Below the pieces are notes generated by a model that saw only the letters and a list, made by a program, of their open reading frames with translations, was not told the DNA's origin and searched no databases. Of a stretch of DNA of 64,000 nucleotides, positions 44,876 through 57,691 are shown piece after piece (positions within the stretch are counted from its first letter, which is position 1; the number at the start of each line of letters is the position of its first letter). Source of the DNA: Penicillus capitatus. Its lineage: Eukaryota > Chlorophyta. The position numbers and the translations under genes are program-made. The stretch spans positions 1 to 64,000 of the forward strand of contig OZ287699.1 of assembly GCA_965649825.1 (NCBI GenBank), written 5' to 3'.

Positions 44876-45966
44876 TGCATCCAAGGAACTGAAGAATTTT
44901 GAAGAATAATAGATGATTTAGAGGGTCTGCCCACAAGCACTTTCTGAAAGGTATCTGTTCTGGATAAACGCGCTGCATGTTCGTATCCAAGATGTATCAT
45001 GTTCATGATTTCGACTGGGGTTTTCAAAGCAATGAAATCGAATCTCTTGTATTTCAAGTGTGGGTCCTGTGGCACAGAGAAACGATGAGACGGTTATGGA
45101 TGCATCATCTCTCGGCTTACGTCAAAGTAGTCAATGACGAGGTTGCTGCCATTGCATGTTAACAAATTTGAATTCGAACCGGAGAGAAAATCATGCAACG
45201 ATCCGTCTATGCACCGAAGACCTCTGTATCGTACACAAATGTGTGAGAAAGAGTGAGAGGCGGCGGAGAGTTGACAGACCTGCAGTCTGTAGATAGTTTA
45301 CCGTCCAAGAAGAAAGGGATGTGTGCCGAGGCCATGTTTGCATCCACAAGGGATTCCTGCACCATCAATCCCTGATCGTTGAGATCCGTCTGAACCGATA
45401 AGAAATGACCTTTGAGTCAAAGTCCGACAGGATCTTCAATTCAAGGTTTGGCAACGTCGTCACAACAATAGAGACTCGATTCCTACAAATACTCCCACAG
45501 TTGTTCTGGCAGAGAGAGGGGGCTACCGTCTGACCTGCAGATCTCAGCAGCATCAGCAGGCAGCAATTCATCTAGCCACGATCGAATGAGTTTGCCCCAG
45601 ATTCCGGCGACACCTATGCCTAGCTAGCTGTCTGCCTGTCCAAGAAAACATGTGATGCTGTTCCACCGAGAGGTCGTTCGAAGATGTGGTTCTCCTTGGA
45701 GAGTCTGTTGGCAACGTCGAATGCCTTGTATGGATTGATTTTGCAGGCCATTAGTGTAGCTGCGAGAGCACCACCACTGGCGCCGTAGAGTGGACACGTG
45801 TCCACATCCACGTTCTCCAGTAGCCACAGAACACAACCTGGCCAGACATCCAACCGTGGCATGAGGAATCGAGACGTCAATGCGTGATCGGTGTACCCAG
45901 TTCCCACCAGAAGAAGATTCCGGCCCCGCCGAAACTGACGCCTTTTAGTTGATAAGGCGTCGCCAT
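44872..45966 (-). CDS. Patatin-like phospholipase
   Basis: ATG at 45966 (MATPYQLKGVSFGGAGIFFW) gives the oxyanion glycine motif. The nucleophile elbow GxSxG is YGASGGALAATL, followed by ACKINPYKAFDVANRLSKEN. Further exons carry IWGKLIRSWLDELLPADAA, ESLVDANMASAHIPFFLDG (the region leading to the catalytic Asp) and KYKRFDFIALKTPVEIMNMI near the end. The patatin/PNPLA fold hydrolyses acyl esters of glycerolipids. Exact exon joins between 45650 and 45050 are unsettled. The open frame extends upstream to 46281, but the motif start at 45966 is preferred. Stop TAG at 44872-44874. Confidence 0.7.
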
Positions 45967-47148
45967 CGTTGACGAGATCTCGTTCTCGCAGACAGCATGC
46001 GTCGAGGATACGCCTGGCTCCTCTACCCAGACGCGCGGCCGCAAAGAGGACACACGGCGGTGAACATTTTTGTATTGGCGGCTTCGCACGCGGAGATTAG
46101 CGTTCTGCGGTGGAGCGACCCTAGACAGCCGTGATGTATACAGCCGCCGCCCGTCGCGATCCACAGTGTATAAGAACGTACCCGTGTGTATTTGACGCGA
46201 TACCGTTCCGGGAAGGCTGCATCTGAAAGAATGCTGCAGTATATCTATGCCGTTGACTGAGATGACGCGCTGATAAGCCAATCATTAAAGAGAAATGGAT
46301 AACAGCGCCAATAACAAGACAGTGATTCTGACAAATTCCATCGAAGGTGTTTAGAGATTGGCATTTTCTGCAAAAAAGAAAGAGGAGGACAAACGGCGAC
46401 AGGAGCATCCCGCTCATCTTTTTGCCTCTGTGCGTGTGTGCAGTCAGTCACGAACGGGTGAATAGGTTTGTCGTGTGGAGGAAGGAGGACATGAAGCAGT
46501 TGTCGTGTCGAGTGTTGTTCGTTCGCAGAACCTCATGATCTAAGAGGTACGGATGCAGTGAACATCGCAGAACGGTCACCGTTTACATCCGCAGATGTCA
46601 AGGAACGCAGAATCGGCCGTTTGACAAGACGTTACCAGTTTAAAGGGATGATCCAGTGGATCATCCAAAGCAGCGAAGCAAAAGGCGTCTTCTTCTTCTG
46701 CACATCATTCTCCTGCGCAAAATTCTGAAAAGAGAGGCAGAAGACGAGGCGAATGGCGTCCCCGCTGCATAGAGAAGACGCATAATGACAACCGCCGGAC
46801 ACATCATCGAGTACATTGACAAACGACCCCGCGCGCGGGAACCATGCCGCGTCTGCCTTGAAAGGAAACGCACATAATCACTCTTCTCGCTCAAAATCGC
46901 AGGTCTCCCATCACGTCACCTCACCCCGGCGTCGTAGTTTTCTCTACTCGCTCTCTCCGCATCCTCCATGGCGTCGCCGCCGTGATAATGAATGGTGATC
47001 ATGTCGATGATCATGAATCATTAGGTGAGGTATATGAACGCATTCGAGGATACCTAGAATCATTGGTTCGAGACGATAAACCTCAAATATCAGCCACGCC
47101 AACCTTTCATCACGCGTTCTTCTCTCTCTCGCACAAGCGTCCAACACA
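45967..47148. other. Intergenic region upstream of kinase
   Basis: Divergent 5' flanks of the lipase and kinase genes. Contains only short frames on both strands without recognisable content, including an Arg-rich minus-strand frame near 46661-46894. Nothing supported. Confidence 0.4.
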
Positions 47149-48702
47149 ATGGGTCAGTGCTGCAGTAAGCCGACGGAGACGACGTGGGAAACAAAGGACG
47201 TTATGGAGTTCGACCAGCCGGTCCACCAAAACCAACACCAGCCCTCGAAGAAGAAGGACGAATTCGGCATGGGAAACCACTTCGAGACTCTGCATCTTCT
47301 GGGCGAAGGCGGTTCTGGAGAGACATGGCTTATGAGGGATAGAGAAACGCAGGAGCTTGTTGCCGTCAAACTTATTCCTCGTCCGATTCCGAAGGCGCTG
47401 CATCAAATGCTTCTTCAAGAAATTCTAATTCAGCGCGACTTGGGTCAGGGCCATGTCAATATCGTCACTTCGAAGGAGGTCGTTCTAACGCGAACGCATC
47501 TTGCATTCGTGTTGGAATTCGTTTCTGGAGGAACATTGACAAAGTACGTATCCGACAGATGGTCGACTGTTGGAGACCGTAAAGGACTCTTCCTCTCAGA
47601 GGAAGAGGCGCGCTTCTTCTATAAAGTAATGAGAATGCATCGAGGCAGAGGTCGATAGTCAAAGAGTGTGTGTTTGTTTGTGCGTGTAGCAATTTTTGTC
47701 AGCCGTTGAATATTGTCATAAGCACAAAGTGGCGCATCGAGATCTGAAACTCGATAACACATTACTGGATGAAAACGATCCGCCCTACGTCAAAATCTGC
47801 GACTTTGGATTTGCAAAGAACTTTGAAAGCAATTCAAACATGTTCACGCACATCGGCACACCGGTGTACATGTCCCCTGAAGTGAGAACCCAATGCACAG
47901 ACGGCTAGAGATGGGCTGTGGACTAAGTTGCGTGTTGTTGTGTGGATGTAGCTAATCAGCAGCAAACGAGGTCGAATGGGTTACGATGGTCAGAAAGCAG
48001 ATATCTGGGCAAGTGGTGTGCTGCTCTTTGTGATGCTGTTGGGTATGTTCCCGTACGAACACAGCGAGCATCCTGATCCGAATACATCTGCGGCTCAGAT
48101 TGAAGTGTGGTGAGGCTGATGCATGATCACAACCTACCACACACTCTAAATGTATGTCTGCCATACATTCAGGCTCCAGCAAATAAAGAGCAAATGGAGA
48201 GAGAATGGACGTGTCAAAGACGCTGCCAGAAGGCTATCTCCCGAATGTCGTGACTTGCTGGATCACGTGTTTGATTTGAATGAGAAAAGACGGCTGTCGA
48301 TTGCCGGTGAGTTGTTCCCAACAGATGTCCCATCTTGGTCACTCACTCTTTGTCTCCTGCAGACATTCGTTCTCATCCCTGGTTTGACAAGCCGATGTCT
48401 GAGAAATACGAACGCGCTTGGAAAAAGCTACAACTTGCCCAAGAACAGATTAATAGGGAGATAGAAAGCGGTGCCTTCAAAGTACACCGATCTGCATCTC
48501 CACGTCCTGTGTCCAATCGTGTTATGTGTGTGCGTTCTTTTAACAGAGTCCGCAGAGAGATGAAGCATTGAAGGATTTAATGTCCCAAGCTGCCTCTGTT
48601 GGCCGACCAGACGACGATGCTAAGAGGATTTCGATGACCAACATTCATCGATCTTACAGTTACATCCGAAAGGATCGTGGAATGTCGGAAATAACCGAAT
48701 GA
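47149..48702 (+). CDS. Ser/Thr protein kinase with N-myristoylation-type start
   Basis: Six exons: 47149-47625, 47690-47881, 47952-48109, 48173-48306, 48363-48481 and 48547-48702, all in phase; about 410 residues. MGQCCSKP fits myristoylation at Gly2 and palmitoylation at Cys4/5. The kinase domain starts near residue 42: glycine loop GEGGSGETW, VAVK lysine, HRDLKLDN catalytic loop, DFG in ICDFGFAK, and GTPVYMSPEL in place of APE. After the domain (DIRSHPWFDKP) comes a helical, Ser-rich tail. All catalytic residues are present, so it should be active. The layout resembles CAMK/SnRK-type kinases, but no calcium-binding EF hands follow. Likely membrane-bound signalling; substrates unknown. Confidence 0.92.
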
Positions 48703-49187
48703 GGCAATCATCCCTTTTATTGTTCGCTTCTTCTTCAAATAATATCGACATTGTCATGTCCTTGCATCAGCCATCGACCATCACAACCTATCTGTCCATC
48801 CTTCCCTGCTCTATCCGCATTTTACTGTCCTTCATTATTTCTGAAGAGGCGAATCTGGTTGGACTCCTGCTACCAGCAGATACGTTATACGATTCTTTCT
48901 CCTGTCCGAGGCATGTGATACACCGTTCTTTATGCGATATCCACCTCAGTTACACACGCGAACGCAGGCGAACGTACACACGGACTGTGAGACGTCACGT
49001 CACGTCGTGCTATCTGGTCCCTTCATTGTCCGCTTTCGTCTTCAAGCGCGTCATTATTAACGCATCACTCTGTATTTCAGTGTTGTTTCGATTAGGTTGC
49101 ATCCTCTTTCGACGCACTCTTTATTGCCGTCTCGTGAACCAAAAGGAAAAGGCGGCCGACAACAGAGCTTCCAGCTGAGGCTGTCCG
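48703..49187. other. Intergenic, no gene called
   Basis: A 159-codon plus-strand frame from 48699 begins inside the kinase stop region and lacks motif or intron structure; I take it as chance. Otherwise 3' flank of the kinase and 5' flank of the next gene. Confidence 0.4.
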
Positions 49188-51067
49188 ATGGGGAATAAGC
49201 AGTCGCTTCCCGTAAACGAAGCAATTTACCACGCTGCCAAAACTGGAAAATCAAGAGAACTCGAGGTCGACCAACAATGTCACCTGGCATACCTCACCAA
49301 GCAGCGCTCGTGTGTGTCCCTTTTAGGCGTTCTTGAGAAACGCCCGGCCCGAAACGTCTCCGGAGAATTTGCTGGAGTGGCAAGATGAAGAGGGAAGGAC
49401 GCCATTGATTGTCGCCGCCTCAAAAGATCAAGTTACCTGTGTCGAACTGGTGGGTGATCCCGTTGCGAGGAAGAGGGGATAGATGGGTTCTATCCACCAT
49501 TGCCTCTCCCTCCCTCCCTTGGTAACCACGGTGCACAACAGCGATGTGCGTTGCATTTAGCTTTTGAGATATCGAGCCAATGTTCAACATATGAGTCGCA
49601 GAAGAGAAGGGGGAACCGCATTGCACGAAGCCGTTTTCCGTCAGTGCAATCGAGCGATCATCGAAGCTTTGTTAAGATATGGTCCAACCACGCCATTTCG
49701 ACTGACGGCATGGTGAATGGTCTGCTGATGTTGTGCAGGTGCCAGTCCGTTTGTGGAGAATATTTCTAAGTTTACTGCCATGGACTACGCCATCGTGAGA
49801 AGAGATGCGGGTTTACTAAGGCGGTTGGAGCGTTGCGGTTACTTCTCTCAGTACATGAATTTGCGTGTTCGTCGCAATTTTGGTCTTTCAAAAGGCTGGG
49901 CACCCAAGTGGATCTCTATCTTTCCCCGCTACGGTTGCCCTCTGCGCCCCCGAGAACCCATTCGTCGTGTCATGCTTGTCTACAACGATGCCAGAAGCTA
50001 CGATCCCATCAGTAAAGTCTATCTGGATGGCTCATCTGTCCGACAAGTGGTGGGAGATAACGGTCAGCCCCAAGCTATGCTGGTAGGATCCACGCACACC
50101 CCCGTATGGATGGATCCAATGTATCTCTCTGTCTGTATACAGGCATTGCATGCTTCTCATATCCAACCAAAGATCATTTCTGTTACAAGAGATGCCGTTG
50201 GCCAATGGATAATCAATTTCAGATCCTTCGAGCAAGATCCATCCCATGTGACGAATTTGATTCAAGCTGTCAGTGCTCAGCACGATATCCGAGTACAGGC
50301 AATAGAAGGAGGCGAGTGTCTGTGTTCGTCGTTTAGACAAGTGGTATGAGACGTGGCGTGGGTATGTAGAGAATGACGAGCAGTTGGCCAGGAGAATTGA
50401 GCGACATGGATCTTTAGAAACACCTGTGCACACAACGGAACCGCCAGTACTTCAGACTACGCATTCAGCACCACCGATAAGATCTGCTCCAGCTGTCGAG
50501 TACGCACCACTCCTTTCACAATGTCTGAAAAGCCAATGGATGTATCGGCAGCCGTGACGTGGAGGAGCCTGTGGAGCCACAAGAAGTCATGTCGCCAGTT
50601 CGTGAAATGGAGGATGACGAAGAAGACATCGATGCCGAAGCGGATGCCCCATCAGCTCCTCCTCTGCCACCCGATTACTACGAATCTGCACCCGGAGGTA
50701 GGACACTATGTTGCTGTTACGGTTAGATAAAGACGTCTCCTTGTACTCAGTCGAGTCGCATGTTCCGCATGTTCCACCCGAACCCAAATTCGATTTGCTG
50801 GGTCAAGACTCGAAAGAACTGGTCGAAGACGAAGGTCTCTGTGTCATCTGTCTGGACAAGCCCAAGACGGCTGGCTTTGTACATGGATCGAGGTACCTGC
50901 CCTATCACTCCTTTTGAGATGCCGATGCCACATCGAATGTCTGTGTGTGTAGTATGCATCGCTGTGTTTGCAAGGATTGCGCACTTGCCGTGCAGAAGAA
51001 TGGTAATGGACTTTGCCCAATGTGTCGACAGCCGATCGACCATGTCATCACAAATTTCTTCCTCTAA
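49188..51067 (+). CDS. Ankyrin/PH-like/RING protein (family member 2)
   Basis: MGNKQSLPVNEAIYHAAKTG opens the protein (myristoylation-type start). Ankyrin exons carry EGRTPLIVAASKDQVTCVEL, GGTALHEAVFRQCNRAIIEA and KFTAMDYAIVRRDAGLLRRL. A PH-like module follows (APKWISIFPRYGCPLRPREP, RRVMLVYNDARSYD and KVYLDGSSVRQV). An acidic linker leads to a C-terminal RING: LCVICLDKPKTAGFVHGSR, an intron, then HRCVCKDCALAVQKNGNGLC and PMCRQPIDHVI, ending at TAA 51065-51067. The RING has the CxxC...C-x-H..C..C...CPxC layout of XIAP/MUL1-type E3 ligases. Likely a membrane-anchored ubiquitin ligase; substrates unknown. Confidence 0.85.
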
Positions 51068-51455
51068 GCCGCTTTTTGATGTCCGACACACAACTCAGCT
51101 GCGAACAACGGACATACATCTGTCACAGCCTCTACGTATACTTGCATTCAGAGCATGTGTGCTTTAATCAACAGACATGATCATTGAATGTTGTTATAAC
51201 AGACATCCTATCCCTTTACCATTTTCACTCCGTTGATCGGACCATTTCCTACACAGCTGCCGATCGCTGCCAAGAACACGGAGACATTGTGTTGTGTGCC
51301 AGACCTGAATGGTGTTACGGAAGGGCACAATCAGAACAACGAGCAGTGCAACGAAGACAGGCCAATACGAGGCCTTCTCATAGTCCACATTCTCTGCCTC
51401 TTCTGACTGTCCACATTCCACCTTCATGTCTCCAATATAGATCTAACCAAACGGT
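51068..51455. other. Convergent flank with possible NOMO terminal exon
   Basis: Between the RING gene stop and the NOMO stop as modelled. A minus-strand frame 51427-51194 contains SYWPVFVALLVVLIVPFRN, a good single TM helix of the type that ends NOMO proteins. I could not find splice borders that join it in frame, so it is not included in the CDS. Confidence 0.4.
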
Positions 51456-54400
51456 TCATCGATCGCATTCATGAGTAGATGCAGAGACGAATAGAGTGAC
51501 CTCTTTGCGAGAGTGCGCGTCGAGAGCTATGGTTTGGGATGGCAATGAGCATGTGGCTTCCAGTCCCTTGTTCATGACTTTGAAGATGTACTTGCCAGGA
51601 TAAGTCAGGTCTATCTCGAACCATCCATTGAAGTAGGGCTCGAGAATCGACACCGTTCTGGTGCCACCATCGCTGCGCACCACTCTCATGACATGGATTT
51701 CTGTCGCTGTCAAATGCTCTGGATCCACATCGACAGCGCCATTCACATTCACAGTTCCATCATCCCTGCAAGCAGACATCCCAAACGTCAAATCACGCTG
51801 TCGATCAGGGCATCGACTTGTAGACAACGAAATGGACGTCTTCGAGATCTGTATAGTCTTGAAGATGGTTGTCATGTTGAATCGAGGCTTGAATGGAAGA
51901 TGGCCAAGCTGCTCGAACAGATCCCACTGTCAGGACAGAGATCGTATACTTGATCGAAGGTCTAAGGTTCTGAAGATGGAATTGTCCTTTCTTGTCGGAC
52001 TGGCAAGACTCTTCATCATCTTCAGCAGAACGGGCAAGGATGGACACATCAGATACAGGCTAAAGGGCAGGCACATCCATAAACGGCACTGCCAGAAATG
52101 ATTCGCCTGACCGAACCTGTCGGTTGAGACTGGTCACGTTGCCAAAGACAGAGAAGCCTGTTCGTTTTGCCTCGAACTGGACGCGTTCGTCCAAAGTGCC
52201 ATCGACTTCGATCTGCACAAACGGTGGATCGAAATTGTATTCCTTCAGCATCGGCTTGATGTAGTAGGAATCTGCGGGAAGCTTCCAGAAGGATACCACA
52301 CCATTGGCATCGGTCTGGGCATTGCTGCGATGTTTGTGCCGAGATCCAGCCAGAGCAATTAAAACGCCGCTCTTGTCTTCTTTGTTCATGGAGACGATCA
52401 CTTCCATTCTGACAAGCTTTAGGCAGACCACAGAAAAAGAAATGTTCTCCCCGTCTATTTTCGAGATAACGAATTCGTAGCCTTGCTTCTCGATGATGAT
52501 ATCGACATCCGTGTCAATGTCATAGTATGGTCCAAATGAGAAGGTTCCTGTTGCAGATGATGTGACTTGACCCACAACGACGCCCTTCAGCACAAGCTGA
52601 ACATGTGCATCCTGAAGGACTGGCCGAATGGTCCCAGTCACAAACGTGCCATGCCTCGCCGAAAACGGCTGTAGTTGTGGCGGACACTGGATGCCGGAAT
52701 GCGAAAACTCCAGTTTCTGGGGATTGAAGAGAAGGCTCTCGTGCAATGGAGTGATCTGTGGATTCATAAGTGAGAATGGATGAGTCCTGGATGGATGAAG
52801 AGGTCATTCTCTACCTCATAGTGTTCGCCGAGGATACCACTGAAGTCCATGACCATCTCTCCTTGCTTCGATCCGGGAACGGCAACAATCTCTTCCACGT
52901 GATCGGCTGTCGTCGATTTCACACGTGCGGTGATCTCTGCCGTGTCCATATCTGAGGGCAGAAGGATCGTGCCTCTTGCTTTGAAACCGGAAGCAGAGAT
53001 GGCAAGAGTGGCTGAATCCGTAGGATCAATAACCATATTCTGGCAACAAACGCATTTCCATTCCCAACGAATGCATGCCTTGTTTTTTCACGCACTTTGC
53101 TAAATGTAAAGCATCCGGATTCTTTAGCGTTGACAGTGTGCGGCTCGTCAGATGTGAAACAGAGATGATGCACCATGCCTTCTTTGTAGAAACCTGAAGC
53201 CACACGAATGTCAGATGACCTGAGATCCCAACCAACCAGATCTGTTCACGACCATCTTTGAGATACTGCGTTCCGGGTCCATCAAATTGCAGCTCTGCTT
53301 GATGCGTCAACCTACATCGAAAAGGGTCAGGTGTGGATGGAGTGGTATGACCGCTTCCTTACATCAGTTTCTTTTCCAGACCAATCTGCTGAAAAGGCGG
53401 CGCTTCGAGATCATTTTCGCCGAGAGCAATTTTCATTTCGGTCTCTTTCCAACACCATCCGTCTCGCTGAATCTGTCATTCATAGAAAACGGAAAGGGTA
53501 AGGGTTCGTAGGGGAGAGATGTCATGTCATGTACTTCCAAGTGGTACTCCTGAGGAGAAATGCTCTCAAAGACGCCACGATACGTGTTTCCATCTTCGGA
53601 GCTCAGTTTCAGGCCAGCAGTTACTGTCAGTGTTCGCGTAGCTCCATCGTCCGGAAATCTCAGACGACATGAGACATCTCCCCACACAGACTGCGGCAGT
53701 TTCTCTATGGCGATTGCGAGATGCACTTTCTTCTGGATGAACTTGATGCCATCCAACGGCTGGTCGACCACATGTATTCTCCTGGACTTTGGTGCAAACA
53801 CCACCTCACTCATGACCTCCATTGTGTAACGATCGGGTTCGAGCATCAAGCAGAACTCTCCATCGTTGTCAGTATGGATTGTCTCAGCAATCTCAACAGA
53901 TACCACTGTTGATCGGCGTCATTGCAGGAGGCAACGTACTCCAGACGATCGCGTCAGTCGGACGGTGTATATCTGCCGTTCGTCGTCCTCTTTTCCAACA
54001 ACCGATCCACAGACAGCGTATGCAGATGGAGAAACAACCGGAACCTCGTACTGAAAAGGAGTAAACTGCAGCAGAACACAGCACACGTCGCATAAAGACT
54101 GACAGATATCGTGTGATCAACCCTGAGGCCTGTCAGAGACTCAAACACCATTCCTTCCTTGCCAAAGTCAAGATCGACGGCACCATCTCCAATATCGTGG
54201 AGAATATAAGATCCATCCTCTCTCGACGTCCGTGCTGCAAACAACGGTTGCTTTGCAGATAAGAGGGTCAGAAGAAGTGGTGCCCTACCGTAAGCCTTGT
54301 CTTTGGTGGTGATCTGAACATCCGGTATGCTCTTGTGTGTCTCTCGATGCTGGACGATGCCTAAGACAGAGAAGGCTGTCACTTCTATCGCTCTGGTAAT

Positions 54401-55664
54401 CTCCGAGTCTCCCAATGAAACGTCCACTTGCATTTCTGCCGGAGAAAAACGATAGACGCGCTCTTTGTCGAGACGGGAACTGCCGCAACATATCTATCAC
54501 TGTTACTCAGTGCTACTGTAGGTACCTTGGAACGATGATGTATTGGCCGCACGGGATTCTGTCAAACGCGAAACGGCCCTCTTCGTTCGTCTTTGTCATC
54601 TTCAAATCCTCTCTATCCTTACTGTCTTCTACAATGAATCCCAAAAAGAGTGAGATAAAAAGAGTGATGACAGGAGGACGGACGTGAAGATCGAAGTAGC
54701 TGAATGTTGATATCTTCTAGCGGCTGTCCTTTCCAAGCAACTGTTCCTGTCAACCTGAAGCCTACACGTGATATCCATGATGCATGCTAGAATACCGTCT
54801 CTGGTGCAAACCTTGGACAGTGTAGGTCGATTCGAGCACGACAGACTCCCAACCGAGATGAACAGGGATGCCATCAACAGGACCTTGGAGATCCCATACG
54901 GGATGCTCCGCACGAACCCGGTATTCTCCAGGCATAACACCTAAAGGCGTCCAAGAGCATTCCAGTCACATCTGCCGCATTTACGATACTATCGAACGAG
55001 AACGAGCCATCCTTGTTGCATGGCACTTGTGTCAACGGCTGTCCACCTAGTTGAGAGACGCTTATGCCGATCTCCTCCTGTACTGGCCGAGTGGTCTTGC
55101 CTTTCTGTGAGAGGTGTACTGTGATGGAATCCATTGCTGGATTCGATTGATGCAAACAGCCATTCGATTCCGAGGCTCGAATCTTTCCATGAATCGAAAA
55201 TCCATTGACTTCAAAGATCACATCATGGCCAGCGTTGCACTCGGACGCTCCACAATCGATCATTTTTTGAACAGGCGTAAAGGACCATCCTTGAAATCCC
55301 TTTGGCTTAACGATGTACTTTCCTTTAGGCAGGGACACATTTGGCACATCCCTCCCGTTCTTATGAGGTATGATGTGACACCTGGCTTGCTGAGAGGAAT
55401 GAAGAAGTATCCATCCGGCGCACAATCCGTGTCCATCAACCGAGCTCCACTCAAGGAATGCACTTCTACTTTCACTTGTGTGAGCTTAACATTGCTGTCG
55501 TCTGTGCTGGACAGGGCGACGCCCACCTAAACCCGATAGTCCTCAAAAGCGAGACACATCTACGTGAATACTTTAATAAATCCATGAACTCCGAGCAGAT
55601 CCTCTGCAGAAGAGGGTGCTGCGAGTGTAAGAGTGAGAAGAGTGAGAAGCGCCGTTCTGCGCAT
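51456..55664 (-). CDS. NOMO: NOMO (nodal modulator)-like ER membrane protein
   Basis: A multi-exon gene. The start at 55664 gives a clean signal peptide (MRRTALLTLLTLTLAAPSSA). The lumenal region is a chain of Ig/transthyretin-like modules: VKVEVHSLSGARLMDTDCAP then DGYFFIPL, KPKGFQGWSFTPVQK, VIFEVNGFSIHGKI, and later TDANGVVSFWKLPADSYYIK and PYFNGWFEIDLTYPGKYIF. The CAPxGYF.IPL and GFSV.GKV motifs are diagnostic of NOMO. NOMO is part of the BOS complex (with TMEM147 and nicalin) at the multipass translocon in the ER. The C-terminal TM helix may lie in an unjoined exon at 51427-51194. Many introns are about 50 nt. Confidence 0.85.
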
Positions 55665-55936
55665 AGTGGGGTCGGCGGGCGGCAGCGACGTCTGCACTTT
55701 GAAGTCCGGGAGTCGTCGGATTGATGATGTGACATGATGTATAACACCATACGATAGCTCATAGTGTCACAGTAATGCAACCGACATCCAAATCACTTTC
55801 AAAAGGACCAATGCCGTTAGTCGACAATAAAAAGTCGAAGCGCATTGGACGGAAATGAAAACTTCCTCAGATCCTCGAATTTAAGAATAGCGATGATGAA
55901 GATAGGTAGTACACAGAGGAGCCACAGCCAGTGAAG

Positions 55937-57625
55937 CTAATGCAGTCCTGTCAGAATGCGATCAATCTTTCTGCGGCAGATGGGACATCGACTTCTCTCT
56001 GACAAATAGACTTGGAAGGCACAAGAATCGCATACACAGCGATGAACACTGTATGGCACAAGATGCAAGAGGGATTCCATGAGCTGAAGCTTACCTATCA
56101 CCATGAAGAAATCCAGCAGATTGCGGTTTATCCATACACACGACACAAATACCACCATTGATATCATTGTCATCCGCTGCGCCGTTGTACACAGAAATGT
56201 GAGCGGCATTCACTGGACCATACAGAAAGAGGTTATTGATAGCTATTTTTTCAGATCCCTGAACGCACCATCCACAATAGACATAGGCGTGGTGTTCTGG
56301 CATGGATCATTTTCATTCTCAGCAATGCTTCTGAAGATGGACACAGGAATATGTGAAAAGGATGTCGGACTCCGTTGACAGCAAGCAAGTCACCTGATGT
56401 CCTGGGAGATTGGCTCGTCTTCTTGAATGGTGGGATGGATCAGTTGGGGACCTTCGGCATTCACTACACCGTCCGTTATCTGTCTCGATTCAGCGAGAAA
56501 GAGATTGGGGATCTCACATTGCAGTTGTTGCTGAATGATCGTTTCGACCTCTTCCTCATTGATCACCCTTTTGAGTCTGTTAAGATTGGCAACTCCATTC
56601 CGAAACGTCGCGCTGAGAGAAATCGACCAAGCAGAGTTGGTCTCTTTGGCGGAGGCAACTCCGATAGGTTGACGGTGATTTGGCCCCAATATCTATCAGA
56701 CAATCACCATGCATTCCCCAAAGATGGATGGCTGCGGCCTTTCGACCACTCTTAATCTGTCCGATGCCAATTCGGCATGAGCATTTGTCAAGTCAATATA
56801 AGATACAGGATTCCGCGTAGAATAGCCATCGTATATGATCATTGTCTTTTTGAGACATTGCATGTGATCTGGATCTGATGTGGTGTACAGAGGAACAACA
56901 GTGACCCAACGGGACAGCCATGACACATCCGCATGCAAAAACTGCGTTCGCACCTACATTCGCCGTATTCATGCGTCTGAACAGATGGAGCATTTGGCGT
57001 GGACATACCATCAATTCATCGGCAAAGTATCCATAACGATCAAAAGAAATAAGCCATGGGGTGTATATGTTCCTGGGGGCATTCGCGATCAAGCACAGAT
57101 CCAGTACTGTTCGATTATGTGTGTTCCTGACAAACGGATTTGCACCTGACAGCAAACATGTGCAGCAGAAGTTGATCTATCAGCAGATACCGTGTCTCAA
57201 GAGCGCCTCGACGATTCCATTGGAACGCCATTTATAGTAAACAGCCTCGTGCAACGCAGATCCGCCAAAATCTCTTGCGCTGATGTGATGTACATTAACA
57301 TCATGTCTCAACAACTAAGGGGAACACCCATCCTGCTAACAACTGTTATTCAGTATTGCGATTCTGCAGAACCTCTAGGACGCAATTGACTTGTCCCTTT
57401 TGCGCGGCAATGATGAGAGGCGTCCTTCCTTTCCCATCTTGCCAGTCGACCAAACGACGACGGCTCTCCGGATCGTCCACTTCCGATAAAAGCGACTAGA
57501 CACAGGTCGGAGCTTCAGAAGTCTTTCCGGATAGCTTCCTATCGCACTTGTATCCGTACGCTATTGCCTTTGCGTGAGGCTTGATAGACAGCAGAATCGT
57601 GCGACCTCGACACTTCGTTTCCCAT
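55937..57625 (-). CDS. Ankyrin/PH-like/RING protein (family member 3)
   Basis: ATG 57625 opens MGNEVSRSHDSAVYQASRKG (myristoylation-type). The next exon carries RRLVDWQDGKGRTPLIIAAQ, the ankyrin repeat also seen in members 2 and 4. GANPFVRNTHNRTVLDLCLI and DRYGYFADELM precede the PH-like part (SRWVTVVPLYTTSDPDHM, KKTMIIYDGYSTRNP). The C-terminal RING is GICVVCMDKPQSAGFLHGDR, intron, then VHRCVCDSCAFQVYLSERSR and CPICRRKIDRIL, stop at 55937. All zinc ligands are kept. Transcribed in the same direction as NOMO, 270 bp downstream of which... its stop lies 272 bp before the NOMO start codon. Confidence 0.82.
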
Positions 57626-57691
57626 TCGAAGAGACAATTCTCGTTGCGCTTTTGGCGCTGCAAACACGAGGCTTTTGTTCCCGAGGCTCCT

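Noticed and set aside
48699-49178. 159-codon frame after the kinase
   Set aside because: Begins at the kinase stop, lacks recognisable motifs and intron structure, and has composition like the neighbouring untranslated sequence.
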